Source: Symbiobacterium thermophilum (lineage in GTDB: Bacteria > Bacillota > Sulfobacillia > UBA995). From it: a stretch of 38,317 nucleotides of DNA. Under the pieces are notes generated by a model. The model did no database searches and was not told the origin of the DNA. It was given only the letters and a program-made list of their open reading frames with translations. Shown here piece after piece: positions 28,603 through 37,035 of this stretch (position 1 is its first letter; each line of letters starts with the position of its first letter). A program made the translations under genes and the position numbers. The DNA is taken from positions 1 to 38,317 of the forward strand of contig DYFO01000020.1 of the NCBI GenBank assembly GCA_020725145.1. Reading direction: 5' to 3'.

Positions 28603-29415
28603 GTGAACATACCTGCCGCATTGGTCGCAGCGGCGGTTGCGGTACAGGTCGGCGCCCTGAGCCGGTGGCTCGTTCGCCACGTCGGGCACCGGCTGGGCAG
28701 GCTCGCGGGCAACCTGCCGTCGCGACGCCCGCCATGGTCGGGCGACGGGCTCAGACAAAGGCTTGCCCGTATCCCCATCGGCAGAGCGTTGAGGGCTCTG
28801 CCGGACGAGGCGGCAGGGTGGTGTCTGGGTGGGGGAGCGCTCGGAGCCGTGCTGGGGATGATCGGCTGGACATGCCTCGATCTGCCGTTCGTGTTCGTGC
28901 CGGCACTGGCCGTCCTGGGCGGACTGGCCCCCGTGGAGTGGTTTCGGGCCAGAGCACGTGTGCGACAGCGCTCCATCCTGTCCGACCTGGCAGGCGTACT
29001 GGACCTGCTGGCGGTGTGCGCGGACGGCGGCCTGAGTCTGGGCAAAGCCGTGGAGCTCGTGGCCGCCCGGGCCCCCGGGTCGCTTGGGGACGAACTTCGC
29101 CGCACCGTGCAGGAGATGGCCGCGGGACGTCCGGCGGGCCCGGCGCTGCAGGCCATGGCCCGGCGGATAGACCTCCCGGCCGTGAGCCTGCTGGTGGGAG
29201 CGTTGCTGCGGGCCGAGGAGCTGGGCACGCCGCTGACGGCCGTACTGCGTCAGCAGGCGTCCGCGGCGCGGGCGCAAAAGAGGCATGCCTTCGAGCGCAG
29301 TCTGGCCACGCTGCCGCTCAAGCTCACCCTGTGTACGCTGTGTTTCATCTTCCCGACCCTGTTCGTGCTGGTTGTTTTACCCAATCTGCTCTGGTTCATC
29401 CGCGCCAGGTGGTGA
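28603..29415 (+). CDS. tadC: Flp pilus assembly protein TadC (type II secretion F family)
   Basis: LAGVLDLLAVCADGGLSLGKAVELVAARAPGSLGDELRRTVQEMAAGRP...FPTLFVLVVLPNLL. Confidence 0.92.
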   Translation: MNIPAALVAAAVAVQVGALSRWLVRHVGHRLGRLAGNLPSRRPPWSGDGLRQRLARIPIGRALRALPDEAAGWCLGGGALGAVLGMIGWTCLDLPFVFVPALAVLGGLAPVEWFRARARVRQRSILSDLAGVLDLLAVCADGGLSLGKAVELVAARAPGSLGDELRRTVQEMAAGRPAGPALQAMARRIDLPAVSLLVGALLRAEELGTPLTAVLRQQASAARAQKRHAFERSLATLPLKLTLCTLCFIFPTLFVLVVLPNLLWFIRARW

Positions 29416-29437
29416 AAGTGGGGAAAGGAGGACCATC

Positions 29438-29623
29438 ATGAATTGGCGTGAGAAGTTCACGCGCTGGTGGTACTGCGAGGGAGGTGCCACTACCACGGAA
29501 TACGCTTTGCTTCTTGCCTTGGTAGTGGTTGTGCTCATCGGCACGCTGACCCAGCTGGGGGCGACGCTCAAGGCGAAGCTCGAGGAGATCATCTCCCGGC
29601 TCGGGACGGTGGGTCCGCCGTGA
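29438..29623 (+). CDS. flp: Flp family type IVb pilin
   Basis: 61-aa MNWREKFTRWWYCEGGATTTEYALLLALVVVVLIGTLTQLGATLKAKLEEIISRL with prepilin-type TTEYALL motif. Confidence 0.93.
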   Translation: MNWREKFTRWWYCEGGATTTEYALLLALVVVVLIGTLTQLGATLKAKLEEIISRLGTVGPP

Positions 29624-30069
29624 GCCCGCCCCTTACCCCTGAAGCTCATAACCCGGGCTCAAAGCGCCGGGGGACGGCAGAATCGGGGGTAGTGCTGGTG
29701 GAGTTCGTTCTCGTCGCGGGGCTCTTGCTGCTGCTCTGCTTCGGGATGATCGAGCTCGGGCTGCTGGTCAACGCCAAGCTCGTGCTGGCGGCGGCGGCCC
29801 GCGAGGGAGCGCGTCGGGCGGCGGTGGAGGGCGGAGCCACCGCCGGCGTGTACCACAAGATAACCGAGCAGTTGGAGCTGGGGAACATCCACGCCGACGA
29901 AGTCGATATCCGCATAAGCCCGGCAAGGGCGGCGTACGGCTCGGCCATCACCGTAACTCTCAGCTACGACTATCCGGTATTCATGCCCCTGCTCCGGAGC
30001 GTATTTGGCGCCACCGTGCACCTGCAATCGGAGGTAACGACCCGCAGTGAGCGGGTCAGAGGGCCGTGA
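29620..30069 (+). CDS. tadE: TadE-like pseudopilin
   Basis: GVVLVEFVLVAGLLLLLCFGMIELGLLVNAKLVLAAAAREGARRAAVEGG; GTGA overlap with flp. Confidence 0.9.
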   Translation: MSPPLTPEAHNPGSKRRGTAESGVVLVEFVLVAGLLLLLCFGMIELGLLVNAKLVLAAAAREGARRAAVEGGATAGVYHKITEQLELGNIHADEVDIRISPARAAYGSAITVTLSYDYPVFMPLLRSVFGATVHLQSEVTTRSERVRGP

Positions 30070-30548
30070 AGCGACGGCACGAGGAAGGAGCGGTGCTGGT
30101 TACGGCGGTACTGATGTTGCCGGTGATGCTGCTCGCGCTGGCGCTGGTGGCCGATGCCGGGTGGCTGCTACTGGCCAGGCAGCTTGCCTCGAACGCCGCG
30201 GACATGGCGGCGCTGGCTGCCGTACAGGAGCTTGACGAGGAACTTCTGCGACAAGGGCAGCTGGCTCTGGATGGTTCGCGTGCTCGTGCGATGGCCATCG
30301 AGTACGCCCGGCATAACCTGCAGGCTGCCCTCCCCGGCCTTGACCTGCAGTCGGAGGTGGCCGTCAGCGTCGAGGTCCACCAGCCCTCTCCCTCTGTCAG
30401 CCCGCGGTGTCGGGTGACCGGACGGGAGCTTGAGCACCCCACGGTGTGCGTTAGCCTGGAGCTGACGCTACCGCTGCGACTGCTGCCGGTCCCCGGGGGA
30501 CGGGTGCGGGTGAAAGCCCATGCCGACGCCAGCGTGGTGCTACCCTGA
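30066..30548 (+). CDS. TadG-like pilus assembly protein
   Basis: EEGAVLVTAVLMLPVMLLALALVADAGWLLLARQLASNAADMAALAAVQEL, typical of the TadG N-terminal region. Confidence 0.85.
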   Translation: MKRRHEEGAVLVTAVLMLPVMLLALALVADAGWLLLARQLASNAADMAALAAVQELDEELLRQGQLALDGSRARAMAIEYARHNLQAALPGLDLQSEVAVSVEVHQPSPSVSPRCRVTGRELEHPTVCVSLELTLPLRLLPVPGGRVRVKAHADASVVLP

Positions 30549-30578
30549 GTACGTCCGAGGTGCCACGGAACACGGGAT

Positions 30579-31577
30579 CTATCGCGAACTCGGACGCCGG
30601 GGCAACCTGCCGGCGGGCAAGGCCTTCAGCGCACCATTCGGAGGCCGCCCGCAACCGTGGTCCGGTCGCCCGTCGCCGTCGGCCAAGAACTGCCGGACCA
30701 GGGCCGGCAGTTCCTCGATGACCGTGGTCCGGAGGCTGTAGCGGCCGCCCTGGAGCGAGAAGGACACCAGGCCGGCTGCCCGGAGGACGGCGAGGTGATG
30801 GTGAACGGTGCTCTTGCCCAGCCCGCTCCGGCGTGCGATCTCCGCCAGGCCGCAGGGGCCGCGGGCGAGATCGCGGAGGATCCGCAGCCGGCTGGCGTCG
30901 GACAGCGCACGCCCAAGGCGCAGCAGGCGGGCCGGGGGGGCCCCGGCCGCCTGGGGCGCGTCGGCGGGGTAGAGGACCAGAACCAGCTTACGCCACACAT
31001 CGTAGCTGTTGAAGGGTCGGAGGTGCAATTGGGGCACCAGCACCACTCGTTCCAGACCCTGACATCCGTCAAGCCGGAGGCCGCCGGTGACGGTGTCGAC
31101 CACCTCGGCCGCATCCCTGCCGGCAAGGTCACCGGCCCGGTCACGGGCCTCCTTCGACAGGGCTTCGAGCAAGGCCGGATCCAGCCGATCGAAATATTGC
31201 CGGTTCCAGGCATCCACGAGTTCCGTCCAGTCGTCGCGCAATCGGGTCAACGGGGGCAGGGTCGGCCCATCCACGGGCAGGAACGGTTCGAGCGCCGCAT
31301 ACAGCTCGCCGGCGGTCAGGCCCGCCAGCCATCGCAGGAAAGCGGTGGCGGATCGCGTTCCCGGGCATAGCCAGACCAGGATGTAAGGCGGAATGGCGAA
31401 ACTGCCGGACAGGCGATCCAGGCGCGCGGCCAGGCGGGGGTCGAGTTGCTCACGCACCCGGCGACGCCAGCCCGCGCCCAGGTCGAGTACCCGAGTGGCC
31501 GCCGGCTTGCGGTAGCTTTCGAGGCTGGCGAGCAGCTCGTAGGCCGGAGCATGGTCGAACTCAACGGTGAAACCCAT
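30579..31577 (-). CDS. ArsR-type winged-helix transcriptional regulator
   Basis: LGRALSDASRLRILRDLARGPCGLAEIARRSGLGKSTVHHHLAVLRAAGLV; additional N-terminal helical region. Confidence 0.88.
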   Translation of the reverse strand: MGFTVEFDHAPAYELLASLESYRKPAATRVLDLGAGWRRRVREQLDPRLAARLDRLSGSFAIPPYILVWLCPGTRSATAFLRWLAGLTAGELYAALEPFLPVDGPTLPPLTRLRDDWTELVDAWNRQYFDRLDPALLEALSKEARDRAGDLAGRDAAEVVDTVTGGLRLDGCQGLERVVLVPQLHLRPFNSYDVWRKLVLVLYPADAPQAAGAPPARLLRLGRALSDASRLRILRDLARGPCGLAEIARRSGLGKSTVHHHLAVLRAAGLVSFSLQGGRYSLRTTVIEELPALVRQFLADGDGRPDHGCGRPPNGALKALPAGRLPRRPSSR

Positions 31578-31610
31578 GGCGGACTCCTCCTCCGCCCAAA
31601 CGTTCTACAG

Positions 31611-31639
31611 TTGTCAAACGCATTGGCGTGATCTACAAT
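31611..31639 (+). promoter_or_regulatory. Sigma-A-type promoter for the M20 hydrolase, in the divergent intergenic region
   Basis: TTGTCA - 17 nt - TACAAT; overlaps repeats (CAAACG x2; TCTACAg/TCTACAa) that could be operator for the divergent ArsR protein. Confidence 0.65.
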
Positions 31640-31687
31640 GATAGTACCATGCCCCGGTGTCAAAGCAAGCACGAATTCTGAAGGGAG

Positions 31688-32932
31688 TTGAGGCGGGTGG
31701 TCGACAGCCAGTTCCTGGCCGCCATGGCCGGCGGCCTGAAGCCAGCTCTGGTGGCGGTGCGCAGGGACATCCACGCTCACCCCGAGCTGTCGCTCCAGGA
31801 GGAGCGGACCTCCCGGCTCGTGGCCGACAGGCTTGCCGGGCTCGGCCTGGATGAGGTCCGGCACGGTGTGGGCGGGTTCGGAGTCGTGGCCGTCCTCAAG
31901 GGCGGGCAGCCAGGGCCGGTGGTGGCCTGGCGTGCCGATATGGACGCCGTGCCGATCGACGACGGTTTGCAGACCCCGTACCGGTCCAGGGTTCCCGGTG
32001 TAAAGCACTGCTGCGGCCACGACGCTCACACGGCCATCGGGCTGGGCATTGCCGAGATCCTCGCGCGGGTCCGCAAGGATCTGCCCGGCACGGTCAAGTT
32101 CATTTTCCAGCCGGCCGAGGAGCCTGCGCTGGGAGCCCGGGCCATGATCGCCGCCGGCGTGCTCCGAGATCCGCATCCGGAGGTCATTTTCGCCTGCCAT
32201 GCCTTCCCCTTGCCGGCGGGTCAGTGCGGGCTGGGCCCCGGCACCAACCTGCCGCCGCTCGACGATGTGCGGGTGGTGTTGCGGGACGCCCGGGGCATCA
32301 GCACGCCCCGACGGCGGCAGGAAGCCCGGGAACGTTGCGCCGCAGCGGTGCGAGGCCTCAGCGATGTGCGGCTGCCCGACAGCATCGAGGCGTTTGACGA
32401 GCTGCTCGCGGCGGTCATCCGGGGTGACGCGCGGCTAATCAAGGCGATCGAGATTGGCTTTTCCCCCCAGGTCGCGGGCATGGGCGGGGGTGATTGCGAT
32501 CTGGTAGGGGTGGCCCGGGCGGCGGATCCGGCGGGCAGAGCCGCCTTGCCCGGCAGGGTTCGCGCCCTGCTGGATCAGGTGCTGGGGGGGACGGGGCTGG
32601 ATTATGAACTCCAGTGGCAGCAGGTGGTACCGGCCACTGCCAACGATCCGATCCTGACCGCGGAGGTAACGCCCGCAGCCGAAGCTGCCGTGGGACCCGG
32701 GAACCTCATCCCCTTCCGGGCTCCCCTGCCGGTTGGGTCAGAGGATTTCGCGGTCTTCCAGCAGGAGCTGCCGGGGGTCCTCTTCTGGCTCGGAGTGGCC
32801 AATCGCGATGCGGGGATACCGGCCATGCTGCACACACCGACGTTTGATATCGACGAGGAGAGCCTGGTCGTCGGCTGCCGGCTAGGCGCCGGAGTGATAC
32901 TGGACTACTGTCGCCGGCACCGCCCGGTGTGA
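31688..32932 (+). CDS. M20 family metallo-hydrolase with atypical lid domain
   Basis: RRDIHAHPELSLQEERTS, AWRADMDAVPIDD, HCCGHDAHTAIGLG, FIFQPAEEPALGARAMIAAG, LPVGSEDFAVFQQELPGVLFWLG. Confidence 0.9.
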   Translation: MRRVVDSQFLAAMAGGLKPALVAVRRDIHAHPELSLQEERTSRLVADRLAGLGLDEVRHGVGGFGVVAVLKGGQPGPVVAWRADMDAVPIDDGLQTPYRSRVPGVKHCCGHDAHTAIGLGIAEILARVRKDLPGTVKFIFQPAEEPALGARAMIAAGVLRDPHPEVIFACHAFPLPAGQCGLGPGTNLPPLDDVRVVLRDARGISTPRRRQEARERCAAAVRGLSDVRLPDSIEAFDELLAAVIRGDARLIKAIEIGFSPQVAGMGGGDCDLVGVARAADPAGRAALPGRVRALLDQVLGGTGLDYELQWQQVVPATANDPILTAEVTPAAEAAVGPGNLIPFRAPLPVGSEDFAVFQQELPGVLFWLGVANRDAGIPAMLHTPTFDIDEESLVVGCRLGAGVILDYCRRHRPV

Positions 32933-33169
32933 GACGGCGGTCGACCACCGGGAGACGATGCGGAGTGCTTCTGGTGCCGCTGCCGGCCCCCGGCCGGATC
33001 TTTTGGCACCTTCTCCCCGCCTGAACGGTGGCCGCTTGACTCCTTCCCGATCCCTCTCCGGCCAGGCCACGCATGTGGGACGTCTGACGGCCCACAGGAG
33101 GGCATGCCGCGCCGACCGGCGAACTGGAGACGGCCGAACGGCCCGCCGCCTCGGCTGAGCGTGGCACGC

Positions 33170-33346
33170 GTGCTGGCCGCCGGCGCCGGGGCGGGGCCAG
33201 AGAACCCGTCTTTCCTGCAGGCGGATGGGGAGGCATTGCCCTTCGGCGATGGGACGTTCGCATCGGTGCTATGTCTGTCGTTGCTGCACGAACTGGCCGA
33301 CCGTAGCCGGGTTCTGGCGGAGATCCACCGCGTGCTTTCGCCCAAC
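33170..33346 (+). pseudogene. Fragment of a class I SAM-dependent methyltransferase
   Basis: FLQADGEALPFGDGTFASVLCLSLLHELADRSRVLAEIHRVLSP; N-terminal motif I absent and C-terminus replaced by IS sequence. Confidence 0.7.
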
Positions 33347-34998
33347 TCGGGTTTGAAACTCAGCTCTAGAGGAAGGCCCATGGTGCAGGGGTTTTGGGGA
33401 ACAAGGGGGTGACGTACCACTACACCCTTCCGGGGTATCCAGTCAGAGGGGCACTTCGGTAACGTGTAGTGGCGGCCGCAGCCCCACGGCGCGGAACGCC
33501 ACGTCAGCGCAGCCGCCAGTTCCGTGCGGGCCAGGTAGCGCTTCCCGTCCAGGTGAAGGTCAACGGCCTGCAACTGGCAGAGGTCAAGCAGCAAGTCGTC
33601 ATAGCGGACTTCCTTGCCCAACGCCTTGAGCTTCCTGCGCAGGGCCGTCTCCAGCACGAGCGCCAGAAAGCAGACCACCACATGACCCCTGATACGCCTC
33701 TCCGTCCGGCCTGAGGTCGAGTCCCGACTTCAGTTCCCGGAACGCGTGCTCAACCTGCCAGAGGCTCTTGTAGGCCTGCGCCACCTCATCGGCGGCCAGA
33801 GAGGAGTTGGTGCGAAGCACCCATTTGCCGTCGTACCGGGACTCCTCCTCCAGGACCCGCCCGTCTACCGAGACGCCTGCCCCGTCGATGCGAAGGTACC
33901 GACGGTAGGCACGGTTGCCGATGAGCTGCTTCACTTCACCGGCAGCCAGCTTCTCTCTCAGCCTGGCCACCGCCGCTTCCCGCACCAGTCGGTCACGCTC
34001 GCGCTCCTCCGGGTTGAGGCACACGAGGTAGCGCACACCGGCGTGGACCACCTCCTTCACCTTGAGGTTCAAAGACACCTCGCGGTACCTCCCGGCCCGG
34101 GACAGCACCTCCCGTGCTGCCTTGAGCTTGCGCATCCGCACCCCGACGATGTACTCCAGGTTCGACCCTTCGAGCTCCCGGAGCAGTTCGCCGGACACCA
34201 TCCCCCGGTCGGCAACCAGGATCACCCGTCTTGGGTGGAACTCTTGCTTGACCTTGCCTATCACGTGCCGGAAAGTGTCCACCTCGGCCGTGTTGCCGGG
34301 GAACACCTCGTGGGCTATCGGGAAGCCGTCGCCAGAGACCAGCACTCCGACCATGATCTGTACCCGGTCAGGCTGCTTGTCCTTCGAAAAGCCGTACTCC
34401 GCCAGCCCCTCCGCCGCCCGACCTTCAAAGTACGTGGTCGTCGCATCCCACAGAACAAGATCCAGCTCCAGGTTGAAAAGGTCCCTCACCTGGTCATACA
34501 GACCTTGCTCAAGTTCGGTCTTGTGCTCGGAAAGGAAGTCGAGGGCACGGTAGAAGTGATTGAGCTCCAGCCGCTCCCACTCGGGCCGGTATATTGTCCT
34601 CACCCAATCGCTTACCCGCAGCTTGGACATCGGGTCCAGGAGACGGTTGAGCACCATCGCGAAGGCCGCTTCCTCGAAATCAGTCCGGGCCGCAGCACCC
34701 TCAACCAGCCGTCCCAGCATCGCGGCCAGCCCCAGCTGTTCCCATGGCCGGCGGAAGATCAGCACCGGCCCCCAGGTCTTGGCCTGCCTGGCCCGGATCT
34801 GCCGAGCCCGCTCCAGCACCCACTGCTTCCGGGAGAACCGGGTCAGCTGCTCGATGAGCCCGTCGAGGGGACCCGCCTGCAGCTTCTCCAGCCGCCCAGG
34901 GTGGCCACTACCTTCTGGCGCATCTTGCCGCTCACCTGTTCACTGGTGACCAGCTGCAGGTAGGTACGAGTGCTCCCGTCGCGGTTGCGGAAGGTGGG
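33346..34998 (-). mobile_element. Degraded IS1634/IS4-superfamily insertion sequence
   Basis: Transposase DNA and protein motifs across three frames (33599..34819 core, 3' part in the 33681 frame, 5' part in another frame); boundaries approximate, no matching terminal inverted repeats found by eye. Confidence 0.8.
33599..34819 (-). pseudogene. IS1634-type transposase core, frameshifted at both ends
   Basis: LDLVLWDATTTYFEG, GFSKDKQPDRVQIMVGVLVSGDGFPIAHEVFPGNTAEVDTF, VILVADRGMVSGELL, YKSLWQVEHAFRELKSGLDLRP. Confidence 0.88.
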
Positions 34999-35820
34999 CT
35001 AGCTCGGCCAATCGATTATGTACAGGGGGCCGGGCTCCAGGGTGTCACCCTCCTCCGACGACACCGCAAGCCACGGTCGAACGAGCAGGACGCGCCTCCT
35101 CAAATGACCATCGCTGGCCTCCGACTTGAGCTGGACCCGCAGGTAAGCCCCCCGCCCATCAAAGCGCACGGGATCGAATTCCAGGATCACGTCCTCAGGC
35201 AACCCGGGGCAGACCAGGGAAACGTCGACGGCGCGTGATCCTAACCAGACCTCGCCGTCGTAATGGCCGTGACGGTACGGTACTGCATAGAAGAGCAGGA
35301 CCAGTGTGCTCAGATCCACGAGCTGTTGCCTGTCTTGGCCGGGAGACCTGGCGTCAAACAGCACCCTTCCGATCGGCAGGGCCCGCGTTGAACCTCCGCG
35401 GGCTATCGTGAGCGCCGTCAGGTGATGTTCGCCGGGGGAAAGAGGGGTAACTTCCATCCGGATTACCCATCGCCGGCAGGGCTTGTTCAGGTAAAGCGGA
35501 GCAATGCTAAAGGAGGTGACTACCAGCTCAGGGTTATCGGTCGCGACGGACATGATCGTCCCCGACGCATTGAGCCACGGCCACCGGCCATAGTCATTGA
35601 AGAGGATTGAGAGACTCGTGCTCCTGCCTACATAGCAGGCAACATAGCCTTCATGCGGGGGCTCGACGAAGTAGACCCCTCTGAACGCAAACGGTACTAG
35701 GAGTGCCAGCGTGATCAGCGCGAGAGTCCCTGCGGCAACTGCCTTCAGTCTATGGCGCGGGGATGGTTCCTTCTCGTGCCCCTCAGCTTCCTGCACGCTC
35801 ACGCTCACCTCCCTGCTCAA
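34999..35820 (-). CDS. Uncharacterised membrane-anchored protein with one N-terminal TM helix
   Basis: ORF with TM segment LKAVAAGTLALITLALLVPFAFRGVYFV and extracytoplasmic-type remainder; follows the 35827 gene by 6 nt. Confidence 0.7.
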   Translation of the reverse strand: MSREVSVSVQEAEGHEKEPSPRHRLKAVAAGTLALITLALLVPFAFRGVYFVEPPHEGYVACYVGRSTSLSILFNDYGRWPWLNASGTIMSVATDNPELVVTSFSIAPLYLNKPCRRWVIRMEVTPLSPGEHHLTALTIARGGSTRALPIGRVLFDARSPGQDRQQLVDLSTLVLLFYAVPYRHGHYDGEVWLGSRAVDVSLVCPGLPEDVILEFDPVRFDGRGAYLRVQLKSEASDGHLRRRVLLVRPWLAVSSEEGDTLEPGPLYIIDWPS

Positions 35821-35826
35821 CGCGTT

Positions 35827-36723
35827 CTATTGGGCTGCGGCATTGCACTCTGCGCAATAGCACGTCCGGCGCTGCAGTTCGTAGGTCCGGTCTTCGGGGA
35901 AGACAAACCTGAAACCAGAGGCAGTATACTCTCCCTGGAACCAACGGGTTATCTCTCCTTTTACATCCTCGTCTGTGCAGTACCACTGCCAGTAAGTCGC
36001 TGACGAATGGAAATGCCTGTCCCAGTGCCCAATGGCCGCCTCCTCGCCGCGTGGGCAGAAGGAACACGTGGGATCGTTGGGACCCTTGGGAGTGTAGGGG
36101 CCGTATGTTGCGGTCGCTGTCCACGTACAACGATACTCAAGCTTGAGCCAGGCCAGCAGCGTTTGCAGAGGAACGGTCGCTCCTCCGCTGATCGTTGTGC
36201 CCCAGGTAACGGACGTTGACACGGAAACCGGTAGCGGATGCCGCGAGTACGCAGTGTCCCAGTAGTAATGCTGGTCGTGATAGTCAGAGGCATGGATCAG
36301 CTGGTGCTCATACCAGACCGCTCTGATGGACGCGCCAGCCGAATCGAGGGTTACCTTGGAGTTCTGCAGATGCCTCGCAAGGATGAGGCACTGTGCCAAG
36401 TCCGCCTCGCTCCAATTCCCGTCGAGTTCACCGCTCGTCAGCGCTTGTTCATCGATGAAAAGCCTACCGTCCTCAGTTAGCGTGTAACAGTGCGGGTTGG
36501 AGTTCAGCAGAGTCAACAGCGCCCGGCCGACCTTCTCCTCACACGTCGACATGCACCTGAAGACGGATTCGCGTACCGAGAGATAGCCCCCGAGAATGGC
36601 CAAGTCGTTGCGCATGAGAGCTCCGACCCTGGGTATGCAGCAAGAAGCCGGTTCCGCCAGGACAGGCGTCACAAGAAGCAGGTAGAGCAAGACCACCGAC
36701 ATCAGACCCGCTAAGCGACGCAT
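35827..36723 (-). CDS. Uncharacterised secreted cysteine-rich protein
   Basis: Signal peptide MRRLAGLMSVVLLYLLLVTPVLA from ATG 36723 (RBS GGTGGAAGG); many Cys residues incl. C-terminal TCYCAEC. Confidence 0.75.
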   Translation of the reverse strand: MRRLAGLMSVVLLYLLLVTPVLAEPASCCIPRVGALMRNDLAILGGYLSVRESVFRCMSTCEEKVGRALLTLLNSNPHCYTLTEDGRLFIDEQALTSGELDGNWSEADLAQCLILARHLQNSKVTLDSAGASIRAVWYEHQLIHASDYHDQHYYWDTAYSRHPLPVSVSTSVTWGTTISGGATVPLQTLLAWLKLEYRCTWTATATYGPYTPKGPNDPTCSFCPRGEEAAIGHWDRHFHSSATYWQWYCTDEDVKGEITRWFQGEYTASGFRFVFPEDRTYELQRRTCYCAECNAAAQ

Positions 36724-36771
36724 ACCTTCCACCCCCAGGACTGCCATTTGCTACCACGCCTGTCTCTAGCT

Positions 36772-36801
36772 AGCATACTGCGGCTTACCTCCGTTTGTCA
36801 A
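36772..36801 (-). promoter_or_regulatory. Sigma-A-type promoter for the two-gene secreted/membrane module
   Basis: Minus strand TTGACA - 18 nt - TATGCT about 50 nt upstream of ATG 36723. Confidence 0.7.
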
Positions 36802-36814
36802 GGCGAAAAGTGTG

Positions 36815-36979
36815 GGCAAGGCCTTTGAGCAAAGCACTGCTTCCGACCCCGCCGACCGGCCCGTGATGCTGCGCATAGAGACCATGGCCGGGCACGGAGC
36901 GGGCAAGCCGGTTCGCAAGGTGGTCGCCGAGCAAGCGGACATCCTGACGTTTCTGGCGTGGCAGCTGGAATTGGGTTAG
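36815..36979 (+). pseudogene. C-terminal stub of a prolyl oligopeptidase (S9A)
   Basis: GKAFEQSTASDPADRPVMLRIETMAGHGAGKPVRKVVAEQADILTFLAWQLELG* matches the catalytic-His C-terminal end (RVETxAGHGxGKP...EQADIxxFLAW). Confidence 0.85.
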
Positions 36980-37035
36980 CAGAGGGCAGGAGGTCGGATT
37001 CGCCGCGCCGAAGGACCGACGGGGAGGGGAAGCCG

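Noticed and set aside
33746-34963. 405-aa plus-strand ORF
   Set aside because: Antisense to the IS transposase, which has clear family motifs on the minus strand.
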